Assembly (NCBI GenBank): GCA_004369045.1
Contig: ML213504.1
Span: forward strand, 1,970,894 to 2,034,893
DNA from: Heliocybe sulcata
Taxonomy: Eukaryota > Basidiomycota > Agaricomycetes > Gloeophyllales > Gloeophyllaceae
Direction of reading: 5' to 3'
DNA length: 64,000 nucleotides
The number at the start of each line of letters is the position of its first letter. Within the stretch, counting starts at the first letter, position 1. The position numbers were made by a program, and so were the translations under genes. The notes beneath the pieces were generated by a model. It was given only the letters and a program-made list of their open reading frames with translations, had not been told where the DNA came from and ran no database searches. Below, piece by piece: positions 48,635-59,546 of this stretch.

Positions 48635-51600
48635 TCATTGCGTATCGTCCGGAGGAGGTGGATTTTCTGCAGCCACTTGAACTCCCTCCAACGGATTTTT
48701 CTCGACATTCCCAGGTGAGACAGCCGGTGACTCGCCTGTTCGTCCATAGCGTCAGCACAGCCCATATCAATGGAAGCGAAGAGCACTTACTTAGGTGACC
48801 TGGAAGAATAACAGGAGTTTCAGCTTTTGTAGGCGGCGGAGCCTCGGCTTCTGTAGCCAGTGCATCGACTGCAGGAGTAAGGTCCTCTGCAATGTGCATT
48901 AGAGATTGTTAATCATCGTCATTTGGACAACTGACCAAGCTCAGTCTCTGGAAGAGGTTCCGGAATTGATGGTACGTCAATGCTGGATTTCGGACCCCTT
49001 GGCTTGGGAGTAATCTCATCCGGGTCTTCGGATACATCCCGACTTACGGCGGGGCTAGCCTCAGGGTAAGAGAAGGGGAATGATGAAGGGACGCTAGTAG
49101 CACCTGACCAAGCCAAGTTAATACGAGTAGGCCGCCGTGATAGAGAAGGCATACTGGAGACCACTTCCGAAGCTATTTCTGGAGATTCTTGCGTCATGAC
49201 CGTGGCAGACGGAGCTATAGCGTCCTCAGCAAATGAAATACGCATGTCATCAGAAAAAGTAGGTCTTACCTTCCAAAGGGGGCGAGGTATCCGAGCTACT
49301 AGGTGACGACCCATCGGACGTGAGAGGCTCTTGAGACACAACTCGAGCGACCGGTTTCGGGCGAGGCGTCGATGAAGTCGAGTCCTCCTTACCCTCAGCC
49401 GCCCGAGATCGACGGCGAACGGACGACGACCTACTGGGCGAACCTGACGGACTGCGGCCTTCGGGAACATGGAGCCTCTGTGCAACGCTCTGGGCCTGTG
49501 CCGCCTGACCGCTCGAAATGCTCTTCACAACCTCAGGCCGGAGATCGGCCCACATTTGCAGCGCCTTGATCGAACCCCATTCGATGATCTTGTTGTTCAG
49601 CCACTGCAGGGACACGGGCTTTGTCAGAAAATCGTTGCAGCCAGCCGCTAGAGCAGCCACACGATCGCTCTGCAAAGACGACGCCGTCAGAGCGACAATA
49701 ATGACCGACGACCTGTAGGGAGTCGTGGCAGAAATGGTTGACGGCGAATCGGCAGGAGTCCGCCCCCCTTCAGATGAAGGGGTTGGGAAACCTTGTGAAC
49801 CGCTCACTTTCTCCATTCGCCGGATTTCCTTGGTCGCCTGTATACCATCCATGACAGGCATTTGGATGTCCATCTACGTGACCAAGAATGGTAAGTCGCG
49901 TGGAGACCAAGCATATAACCATTTTGGACTGACCAAGATCAAATGAAAACCGCCAGTCCGCCACTTTTCAACGGCTTCCTCGCCGTTCTGCGCGACGCCG
50001 TACTTGATCTTCTTCTTTCGCATGAAAGTAGAAAGAATTGTTTGATTGATGGGGTTATCTACCAACAACGTTTCGATCAACTTGTCAGTTAAAGAGCGAT
50101 GCATAGGATGAACATGAGGACGTACCATCGACAATGAGGACGCTAATGGGCGGTACGATGCTAGGATCGACCGGTTTCTTCCCGGCACTTGCAAGTCCCG
50201 TTGACTTGCGGTTTACTGGCGGTCGGCGCAGCGGACGCTTGTGCCTGCCGTCAGCAGGTCCGGTGCGAGGAGAAACCGGCGTAGTCGGGCCAGACCGGCC
50301 TAAGACATCGGGCTGGTTGGGCTTCCTAGCAGTAGCATGGGGAGAGTTTACTGCAGGCGTGTTGCTGGATACGCCGGGTGAATCCAAAGGCGTGACCACG
50401 TGAGGAGAAATATGACCTGGGTCAGACCTGGGAGATGCAAGGCTACCTGAATCAAAGCTTCCAGGCAGTCCTGGCAGTGCAGAGGGCGGTCTAATGACCG
50501 ACGCAGTGGATGCAACGAATGACGCGGGACTTGCATCCCGTTGAGCGAGCCGAAGTTCTTGGGACCTTCGGCGCGAAGTACTTGCTCTGCGGCTGACGCC
50601 GAGCTGCGCTGGTTCCCGCTCCATCCGCACAGGCTGAGCCGCCCCTTTCACGGGCTTGGCCGCTCCGGGATGGAAGAAAATACCGGCGGGAGAGCCGTCT
50701 GGACTCTGGATAACCAGACCTGATGAAGGTGAATGTCCGAGCTTCATACCGGCCTCTACCGCAGCCTCAGAGAAATACTCCATGCCGTCGGACATTCCCA
50801 GTGGTGATGGTGGGGGCAAGTTGATGGTCTGTCCAAACGGCTCTTCTTTTGGAGAACGGTTCGAACGGTCGGGGCCCGGGCGAGTGGATCGAGAGAGGGG
50901 GGATCGAGGACTTCTATCGTAGTTTTGAAAGAAGGGGTGGCTGATGTTCAAACCAGGGCTTATGGGAGACGTTGCTATTGGAGCGAAAAAGGGATCGACG
51001 ACGGGCTTGGTCACGGCGGTGTGCAGGGCAGTGAGGAATCGTCGTGGTCCAGCTGGTTTGGGAATGACGATGACTTCAGGAGGCCGCGCGAATGGACCAT
51101 TCGGGGGAGCCAGAAGGGAATGAATGGCGTCCTTCACAAGCTTGAAATTTGAGAGACTCGTGAAATGAACAATCACAACAGGGCCGGGAAGAGGCAAGGC
51201 ATTCGAAAGGCCACCTATGGCTCTCGCAACATGGGGTGATGAGCGAGGGCGATGATATGCAGCCAAAGAGGGCCGCTTTCTCCCGGCGAAGGTGTGAGAT
51301 TGGGGTTGCGGCTGCTCAACCCGCAATTTCTTCAGACGCTCCCGAAGGACGCTCACATCATCGTCAATGAAGACGAAGGTCGGTCCTGGCGCGGTTCCAG
51401 GTGGAGAGGACGATGAAGGAACCCCATCTGCCCCGCCCTGAGGTTTGGAGTCATAATTGCCACCCATTTGAGTAGGAATGATGGGGCTATGAAGATCCTC
51501 TCGAGACGGGTCCGTTGGGGAGACTTCTTCTGCAGGGCCTCCATTCTCTCCCTCGGGGCCTTCAACGGGGGACACATGTCTCACATCTAACCCCCAAGCT

Positions 51601-53150
51601 GTAAGATAGCTCGTAAGGTGATGTGCGAAGGAGCCCTTGGCACTGGCGTAAAGGTCGACCTTCTTCCCTCGCAGAGTTTCGGCAAACTGCAATAGTTCCT
51701 CTAGTGTTGGCTCGTTTGCCAGCCGTATCTCTGGCATCAAGCAATACCCCGCTTCCTCGTTGTTGACACTTACGGCAGGGTTGACTGCCGACGGGTCCCC
51801 GCGCTCGAGGCACATCGTCATTTGACACGTACGACCGGGTTTGTTATTCCTCGTCGGTAACCCAACTTCCAAAGACGCTCCGATGTGACGAAGTAACCGT
51901 CTGAGAAGCAATGAGTCCAATTCTGGTTGAGAGCGGGAGCGCTGAGAGGATACGGGGTGGGTATCTGGCGAGGAAGCAGTGCTTGCTGAGGAGGATGCTC
52001 GACCGAGTCTATGGAAAACGTCGAATACGCATCGTATCGGCGCGTCCAGGTCGACCACGGGAAGCGCGTCCTCTTCTACGTCCCCTTCAGTGGCGTCAGA
52101 TGGTGCTAACTCTGCCGAGTTAGGCACGTGCATGCGGACTGATAGACCGATTTCAATCGTATCTCCCGGTGCAGCAGTACCTATGACTTGACGGACGATC
52201 TAGAGCAGCGTAAATTCGTCTGGCACAGTCAAAATGTTCCTGAATAGACTTACGTGCGTAAGGGCATAAGATATGCCACATTCATCACCCTTCACGGCGA
52301 CGTGCTTCATTCCAACGTCGTGATGAAAGAGAACCAAATCCACGCCCGCTTGTGCAGCCACTCCGCTCAGAACATCTCCTACACTCTGCAGCATCTCACC
52401 AACGTCAAAATCGTCGTGTGCAGATCGTAATGATTCAGGGACCGGTGGGTCAGATAGTTCAGAGCTGAAAGCAGACATGTTGGCGGACATATAGTTAAGG
52501 TTCTTCATGGACGTGAACATGGCAGATACTGATGGTGTGGGGATAGATAACGAGCATGCGGAGAATTGTTCCTTGGCCGGATCCAAGACCTGCGGAGGCG
52601 ATAGTTGGAGGAGTGTCTGGATTACCATTTGAACAGAGTCCGCCAGTTCCAAGGAGAGCTCATGAAATCGAGACGGCACAGGTGACAGTTCATCAGAGTC
52701 GTCCAGGTCCTGGGTTTCGGAGGAGCTAGAAGGGACCCGCCGCGGATTCTGCAGATAACTCAACTGGTGCGGAAGAGGCATGGAGAAAGCGCGGGACAGT
52801 CGGGGCGGAGTAGTCGATGACTGGATGAATTGTTCAATGGGGTTCTGCTCCAAGTTCAGGCGACTCTTTGGTGTGATTTCATGGCCACTTTCCACAAGCT
52901 CGGCCTGAGACGCAGGGACTTGCGGTAGTGACTCTGCCTCAGAAATGTCTGAGTCTGGATCCGACGAGCTCAGGCTCATTGTACGATCGCTGGGAGGTGG
53001 GACCGGTGCCAGCTGCGTTCCCTCAGCGGGCCAGGCGAAACCGAACTTGCTACTGGACGGGGGTAACTCCACGATTGCATCCTGAGATATCCCCTCCCTT
53101 TCACCACCCAAAGCTGGAAGACGTACAGCAGGAAGTCTTGGAGCAGTCAT
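48635..53150 (-). CDS. SSK1: Two-component response regulator SSK1
   Basis: Cytoplasmic response regulator that relays the Sln1-Ypd1 phosphorelay to the Ssk2 MAPKKK of the Hog1 osmostress pathway. A long, mostly disordered N-terminal part (over 900 residues) contains conserved patches (GVDLVLFHHDVG, FAETLRGKKVDLYA, PTFVFIDDDVSVLRERL, VVIVHFTSLSNFKLVKDAI). The receiver domain sits near the C-terminus: VLIVDDNPINQTIL, phosphoacceptor Asp in MDIQMPVMDG, Thr/Ala in VALTASS and Lys in FLTKPVSLQWL, split by short introns near 50080 and 49930-49880. A Ser/Pro-rich tail ends PPPPDDTQ at 48635-48637. I took ATG 53148-53150 (MTAPRLPAVRL) because the open frame further upstream lacks an ATG. Confidence 0.92.
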
Positions 53151-53626
53151 GGGTTGTCGAGGAGGATGGGATATATGCGGCAAGAGAGTGCCTTGGTCGA
53201 AGTCCCGAAAGAAAGCTGCACAGTAGTCCAGAGAAATTAGCAGTAACGCAGGGAACACAGAGGGCCGGTCAGAGTCACTCCCGCAAGTCCATATAGCCGT
53301 CGGGAGCACAAGGAGAAGGAGGAAAATGGACTCGGTTGTGCTTGCAGCGTAGGACAGAGGGAGGAAACCTTTAGGCCCGGTGGCAAATATCGCCAAACAA
53401 AGACGGTCCTTACCTCAAGCAGTATCAGTATCCGGAGAGAGGCTGAATGTACCAGAACCTAAATGAATTTCACAATCGAAGAGCATGTTGAACCTCGTTG
53501 TCCCGGGGCACGTCTCATCACAAAATTTGCGTAGCATACCATAAAGGCCTAGCATAAGACAGGATAACGTAGAGCGGTGAATCAACTCCTCATTCATCTT
53601 GGATAGAAAGAGACAACACAGCAAGC
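53151..53626. other. Intergenic between SSK1 start and ARS2 stop
   Basis: 476 bp, expected to hold the SSK1 5' UTR. No separate gene recognised. Confidence 0.5.
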
Positions 53627-56600
53627 TCAGTAGGTCAATTCGACGTCGCCTTCCGCGACGAGGTCCATATCATGGTAGCTAACCTTCCTCCCCGCAGCTG
53701 CCCGGGGATCCTCCTTGGCATCAGGCGGGGGAGGAGGAGGTATACCTCCGCTGTTAGCTCGACCGCCCCGTCTGCCACCAGGCCCAGGCTCCAACAAAGG
53801 CGCTGGCTTGGCCGGCAAACCAGCGCCCGCCGGTATAGCGGGTATCTCGCTCGGCTGCTCATAGCCAGGCGCATAGCCGCTTATACGGTCACTGAGACGT
53901 CGAGCAACGGTGCCTTCGTCTCGTCGTGGCGGGTAGCCTGGAGGAGGCGGTGGATACGGATATGCGTATTGATCCCAGTATGGGGCGCCGGCATAGGGGG
54001 GTGGGTAATATCCGCCATAGTATGGGGCCGCGCGTGCATAATCGGCCGGCAACGGATAAGGAACAGCCGGTGCTTGCAAACCGTACGCTTGAGGCGGTGG
54101 GCCCTGGCTGTTGCCTACGGAAGGCGGAGGGTGAGTGAATGGCTGTATCCGGTGAGGATCCAGAGCGAAATTATTGAAGTATGGAATCTAGAGCGGAGAT
54201 CAGCACAGCCCAATGAGATGAAGGCGGAGGCAATCACCTCTTCCAAATGTCTTACAAGTTCCGGATGCTTGTTCAAGACATGTTTCTCGACGAAAGACGT
54301 AGCCTTGAACAGCTTCTGGCACGTCTTACATCTGAATTTGCCCTCGTCTTCTTGTTTGATGTAGGATTCTGTGGCTCGTGATAGCTCCCTTCATCCCGAT
54401 TAACGAAAAGTGGTGACGAAGATAGATATAAGACATACTCTTCGTAACTCTTCCCACCATAATCGCGTGGATCGACACCGTCCCGATCAATAAGCAGTGC
54501 AACTTTGGAATCCAGCCACTCCAGCCACCGTTCGTCTATGCGGCGGTCAATCTCTGCACATGGATTTTACGCTGGATATGCTCACCATTCCGTTTCCAGT
54601 CCCTGTTCTCAGCCGGCTTGTCCTTGTACGCATTTTCCTTATCTTTCTCCTTATCCTGCTCGTTCTCTTCCGCAGTCTCTTCCTTCTTCACCCTCTCCGC
54701 TTTCTCTGCCTCAGCTGCCTTAATCTCCTCCAACAGCGACTTGGACATCGGCTTCCTGACATGCTTTATACACTTACGGTGGAGCTCCTCGACGTGGTCC
54801 GTTACGACCGCGCAGTAATAACATGTGTTGAAAGCAGCCCGAAGATAAGCAAGATATAGATCCAATGCAATTACAGTCTTGGCGACAAGAGGCGCAATCA
54901 GATCATTCTCCCTATCCCAAGCATAAGAAAAGCTCACCCGTTTGGCATTCAAGGCCTTCTCGTCACTGGCATCGACAAGGCCTTGACTAACCAAGTCAGC
55001 CATCACTTTCTCGATCCTACGCTCAACAGCCTCAGCCCCCTTCTCCGTCGGTTCAGGTTCATCCTCCTGCTCAGGATTGCCATTCGCGTCGGCCATGGTC
55101 GCGTCATGGTCTTCACCATTCATTTTGGCATTTTCAGCGTCGTCACCAGCTTTGATCTCGGGCTTCGGAGGCTGCCATGTCCGCAATTCGAGGTACTGTT
55201 CCTCTAGCTTAGCGGCAAGCGTTTTGGCATTCGCGAGGTCCTTCTCAAGCCTGTCCGGCTTATTTGACACTTCCGGAGCATAACGAACCCTATTTACAAA
55301 AGGCTTGACATTATGCGTAACATGGAGCTTAAAGCCTTCAATCTACCAGAGAGAGAGATAGTTAGCGCGAGGAGGCAGATACCGTGAAGTTCACCCACTT
55401 TCTTATCGGAGAGTTCCGACATGACAGAGGTCATATCGGCATCCTCGCGGAAACGGAGCCAACCAGCACGATAGTAGTTACGTTTCTGAAGGGGATCACC
55501 AAGAGCCAAGTAGATGAAGCCTGGAATGTCGCCGCACGCCTACAACGCAGTCAACTCTCGCGTGTTCCAATAAACATACTGAATCATACCTCTTCCAGCT
55601 TGACACGCCCAATGTCAGGTGGAATAGTTCGAATCATCACCTGGTTGCCTTCAGGTGGAACAGATATCTCCTCGCCCCGATTGGCTTTCCTCGGGTCATT
55701 GGACTGCTTGCCATTAGCGTCAGCCCGGCTGGGGTCATTGTCGCCAGCGTCGTCCTCAGCTTCTAGCTGCGCGTCTTCCTCAACCTTGACCTCCTCGACA
55801 GCTGGTCCCATGCCCGAGGTATCACCCGCATCCGGTGCAGCACCGTTCTCAGTGGCGGGAGCAGGACCGCTCTCCTTAGTGGGCGATGCAGGTGCAGGTT
55901 CTGGCTCCTTCAACTCAGGATCGAATTTGCCGACTTCGAGATCGTTTAAGAACGCGTTCAGTCGGCCTCTCCAGCCATCCTTCCTCACCCGCTTACGAAG
56001 GTTCACAGACTCTGGCGAAGGGTCATACTTTTCTGCGAACCACGGGGATTTCCTGTGGTGATCGAACATCCGTTGAAGCTAACGCACTTGTTGTTCAGCT
56101 CATGGTTCAAATTTAAACACCAAACAGGAAAGGTCCACCAGATACAAGGGCAGGATGGAAGGATGGACAAAGGGATACGACACTGACCTGTGCTGATGCA
56201 AACTCTTTCTTATATTTCTCCCAGCGAGTTTTGATGCCATTCCGAGGCTTGCTGCCGTCTCCGGCCGCTTGTTCTGCGGCTTTGTCGGCGTTATCCTCAT
56301 CAATCGATTCTTGAGGGTAGAAGTATCTGAACCACTCGGCATATTGCTTCAAACTAGCCGGATAGTCGAAAGTATGCGGATCCGGGGGCGCTCTTCGATT
56401 GTAACCGCCATGTGGAGGTGGCGGCGGGTACTGACCACGGTGCGGTGATGAGTAGTCGTAAGCGCGTGAATGCGCGTCTGGCGGGTTGTGATTATGCACA
56501 GTGGCAAACAGAGCAAGTATGGGGACGCACCATAGTCATCACCGTATCTAGGCCGCGGATCGAACCGGCCTCTGTCGTATGGAGAAAGGGACCTACGTCG

Positions 56601-56900
56601 CTTGCGCCCAGCTGATGGACATGAGATGCTCCCATCCAGCGCGACGCGTCAGAAATGACAAGAACACGTACCTTCATCTGCTGGAGGACTCCTGCTCCGA
56701 CCTCTCCGTCCATAATCATACGCCGCTCTGTCTCTTTCATAGTCTGCCCACGCCCTGTCCCTACCATAGTCATAACCCTCCCAATCGGCGCGATATGGCT
56801 CCGCCTCTGAGGGTGGCCTCGGTGGGTACGGTGCTCCACGGTAAGGAGACCGCGAGCGCGAGCGACGAGGAGGAGGATAAGCAGAAGGAGCCCAAGACAT
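53627..56900 (-). CDS. SERRATE/ARS2 homolog
   Basis: Nuclear adaptor that links the cap-binding complex to RNA processing or decay. It begins MSWAPSAYPPPRRSRSRS, with an Arg/Ser/Tyr/Pro-rich lead, then the ARS2 N-terminal block FDYPASLKQYAEWFRYFYP and WEKYKKEFASAQLQRMF, AEKYDPSPESVNLRKRV, an acidic linker, the core FLYLALGDPLQKRNYYRAGW and TLAAKLEEQYLEL, LRAAFNTCYYCAVV, IDERWLEWLD, the C2H2 finger FRCKTCQKLFKATSFVEKHV and NKHPELV, and a Pro/Tyr/Gly-rich tail. This is the full SERRATE/ARS2 layout. Eight or more introns. ATG 56898-56900, stop 53627-53629. It is divergent from a small + strand frame 121 bp upstream. Confidence 0.92.
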
Positions 56901-57021
56901 TGTCAGAGAAGACTGAGAAGAGAGAAGAATGAGACGACATTGTAAGACAGCAGAATGAAGCGTAGGACTGAGGATAGTCCAGCATGCTAAAAGACAGACC
57001 TCTTAGGGATCGCGGGACACG

Positions 57022-57213
57022 ATGACGGCGAAGGAGACGACGTTGGTCGACGTCCTGGACGCGCTGCCTGTGTTCGCGATGGAGAACAACGCCGCCCTCG
57101 GCGAATTCCACGTCGCCGCTCACGTTCAGTCGCCGCTTCAATATACCTGTTACGGTAACTGGTCCGTGCGTGCGCCAACTCGCCGCTCTTTGCACTTCGC
57201 ACTTTGCACTTAG
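57022..57213 (+). CDS. Small open reading frame, 63 codons, unknown
   Basis: ATG at 57022 in a region between two minus-strand genes; the product starts MTAKETTLVDVLDALPVF and has host-like codon use through QSPLQYTCYGNW, then loses bias before the stop. The good part may be a first exon ending near 57166. No family recognised. It could be chance, since the DNA is also the 5' flank of ARS2. Confidence 0.3.
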   Translation: MTAKETTLVDVLDALPVFAMENNAALGEFHVAAHVQSPLQYTCYGNWSVRAPTRRSLHFALCT

Positions 57214-57267
57214 TTCGCACCCTGTCTGCATTGCAGTCTGCAAAGGTGTCTCTGGCGTCTACAACTA

Positions 57268-58311
57268 TCAGAAAATGCTATCCAATACACCCTTCAACTG
57301 CTTCTCATCTGCCTGAGAATAATTTGCAACAGTTCTGCGCTTCTTGGGTTTTTCGCGCTGACTTTCATCCGGCTTGCGTTTAGGTGGAGGATTCTTGGGT
57401 GCCAGGTCGACTCCTTTGCCAGCTGCCCGCTTGCGTTCTGCTCTTTTGTCCAGGACTCTTGCAAGTTCAACATTCTTGAGATACTCTCGTTGCTCTGACC
57501 TGGATTGGGACAATTCGACCCGTAGCCGGGCGGTATGAATAGCGGCTTCGTGGGCTGCAGGATTTCATATATCAGAGTTGCGACATAGAGTTGCAGACAG
57601 GCACTCACCGATCTGTTCAGTCAGCATATTCCATTTGAACTTCGGAAGATACTTCATTGTCCAGACATCGTCTCTCCATCGCGACCCTTTCTTCCCTCCG
57701 ATGGGCCGCGCATTCAACATCTCGGCGACGGTCCGAGCGATCTTCTTGTCCTTAAACTCTACCCAGCCTTCTGTAAAATGAGGCTTCTTCGTCGTGGTGT
57801 GCTTGCGTCGTAGATAAGCACGTTTAGGATCTGCACGTCGATCAGTAAATCCATGCGTTGGACATGACCGCATATACTCACCTTCTTGCTGCAAATACAC
57901 TCTTCCCACTTCTCCATAAGCACTCATCAGATGCCGCACCTTTCGAGGCTGCATGCCAGGAGGTATCCTTGAGATATAAACGACCCCTGCTCGCTCTTGG
58001 GCTGCTTTGAACGCGGCCAGTGCTTCAGGCGTCAGAGGCTTCACGACTTTCTCCGGCCCTGAAAAGCCCTGGGGATCCATTCCTCGTCCCAGCCCCTCAT
58101 GCGCTCTTTCTGCGTTGTCTTGAGGCTCAGCGCCCGCTTCCCCTTCATGGTGCTCATCTTGCACCTCGGATCCTGAGGCGACGCCATGAGCTTCATCGTC
58201 CGAGCCATACGGGGAAACACCTGCAGATTTCGACGACCCCACTTCGGAATCCCCAGCAAATCGCTCGTCCAAAGAGAAACGCGAATCGACGGCAAGGCTC
58301 TCCTCGGGCAT
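57268..58311 (-). CDS. ESF2: ESF2/ABT1-type pre-rRNA processing factor
   Basis: Nucleolar RRM protein of the small-subunit processome. Acidic N-terminal ~90 residues (start [11 protein letters not shown]), then the [55 protein letters not shown] and [15 protein letters not shown], followed by [16 protein letters not shown], a signature of this family. The last exons give the coiled [19 protein letters not shown] and Lys-rich [12 protein letters not shown] ending LKGVLDSIF. Four exons. I chose ATG 58309-58311; the frame continues upstream only without an ATG. TGA 57268-57270. Confidence 0.93.
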
Positions 58312-58439
58312 AGTCGCGCTGCTGGTAAGGAACAAACCTCTAGAACGAAATTCGTGGCACGCATCCGGAAAGTATATCCCACGCCCTAATCGACGCGCCC
58401 GTTATTATCGACGCGACGCGTTTCTGCCATCAGTACTCT

Positions 58440-59515
58440 ACTTCTCCTCTGGACTTCGGTTTTCATCTTTGAGAATCAAGCTGACAAACTAGCGCATAAC
58501 GAGCTTTCTATCAATGAATTGAAGGAGCTGGCCAGCGCGGTGAATGACTGCGGAAAGGTGCGCTAATTACCGTTACTTCTGTAAATAGCGAATAGTGGCA
58601 GAGCTCTGATTCTTCTCACACCGACTTTCAGGACGCATACACTTGCGTATTATGTTGGAAACTTGGTGTAACCCAGCAGTTCATTTTCTCAGCGTATCTG
58701 GATGGACATAGGCCTCTAGGTGCATATATGCTTTTGGTTCCGAGATTGATTCCGTGCCATGAGCATCGAACGTTGAGACAGCTCACCAAGATCGGGGTAC
58801 TTTGGCTGAAAGGAAGTGACCTTGAAGACGATGACCATGTAGGCTCTATATCCTATGATGCACTCGTATCAAAATCCACGGAGGTATCAGTGGGATCTGA
58901 GCGTCGCCATGCCTTGCCATCCAAATCCGTACCCAAGGGGTGCTGCTCGCGGAAGGTATGTAATCACTATAGTGCGTATATGCGTCGTCGGACCTATAAC
59001 GACCAGCAGTCCTAAAGATGCATTGAGCATCGTCCGCCAGAGCTTCGCCATCCGTAACAGCCGCAGAGGGGACGCGTCTGACCACGTGGTTAGAGGCACT
59101 CTTCCGCGTGCCTGCCTGATCAAGTAAGTACCGTACACCCTCTTTTGCCCCTCGAACAGTTACGCTGATTTACGTCTCATATCAACTGTCCAACCCTAAG
59201 AAGATCTGTCACTGTACAACAAGGCCGAGCAACGGAGTTGCCGACCAGGAGGAGACGCGAGACGACGTTGTTGGATACGCCGTAAGTCGCGATCAGCCTG
59301 TTATCTTCGCAAGACGCATCCGAGACGGTCGCGATATCGCTGGCGATCGCGCGCGAGGATCTCATCAAGCGGTGTTGAGGATACGTAGAGTCAGCCACAA
59401 CTTACCGCCGGCTCGCAACGTCATAGATGCTAATCTGGGCCAGGACTGCACGGTCGTAGGACAGCCCCAACGCCTCGTTGCAACGCCTGCAACTCCGACA
59501 ACACCCCTCTGTTGA
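58440..59515 (+). CDS. Unidentified multi-exon gene
   Basis: Coding frames join in phase over four good GT-AG introns: ...ELSINELKELASAVNDCG, (intron near 58558-58631) DAYTCVLCWKLGVTQQF, LLVPRLIPCHEHRTLRQL, LKGSDLEDDDH, (58839-58890, 52 nt) WDLSVAMPCHPNPYPRG, ITIVRICVVGPITTSS, KDALSIVRQSFAIRNSRR, (59124-59200) VTVQQGRATELPTRR, (59282-59388) VSHNLPPARNVIDANLGQ and stop at 59513-59515. No in-frame ATG lies before 58728, so the first exon is uncertain; 58855 (MMHSYQNPRRYQW) is another possible start if the 52-nt intron is retained. No family recognised. It ends 31 bp before the next + strand start, so the two may be one gene. Confidence 0.5.
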
Positions 59516-59546
59516 TTCCACGCCAGCGTGCTCGGGTTTCCCGCTC

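Noticed and set aside
53151-53396. N-terminal extension of SSK1 with a hydrophobic, signal-like segment
   Set aside because: The frame has no ATG before MTAPRLPAV at 53150, and SSK1 is cytoplasmic by family.
53672-54364. Plus-strand frame of 230 codons
   Set aside because: Antisense of the ARS2 C-terminal exons; Arg-rich and without domain.
55384-56061. Plus-strand frame of 225 codons
   Set aside because: Antisense of ARS2 core exons; Ser-rich shadow.
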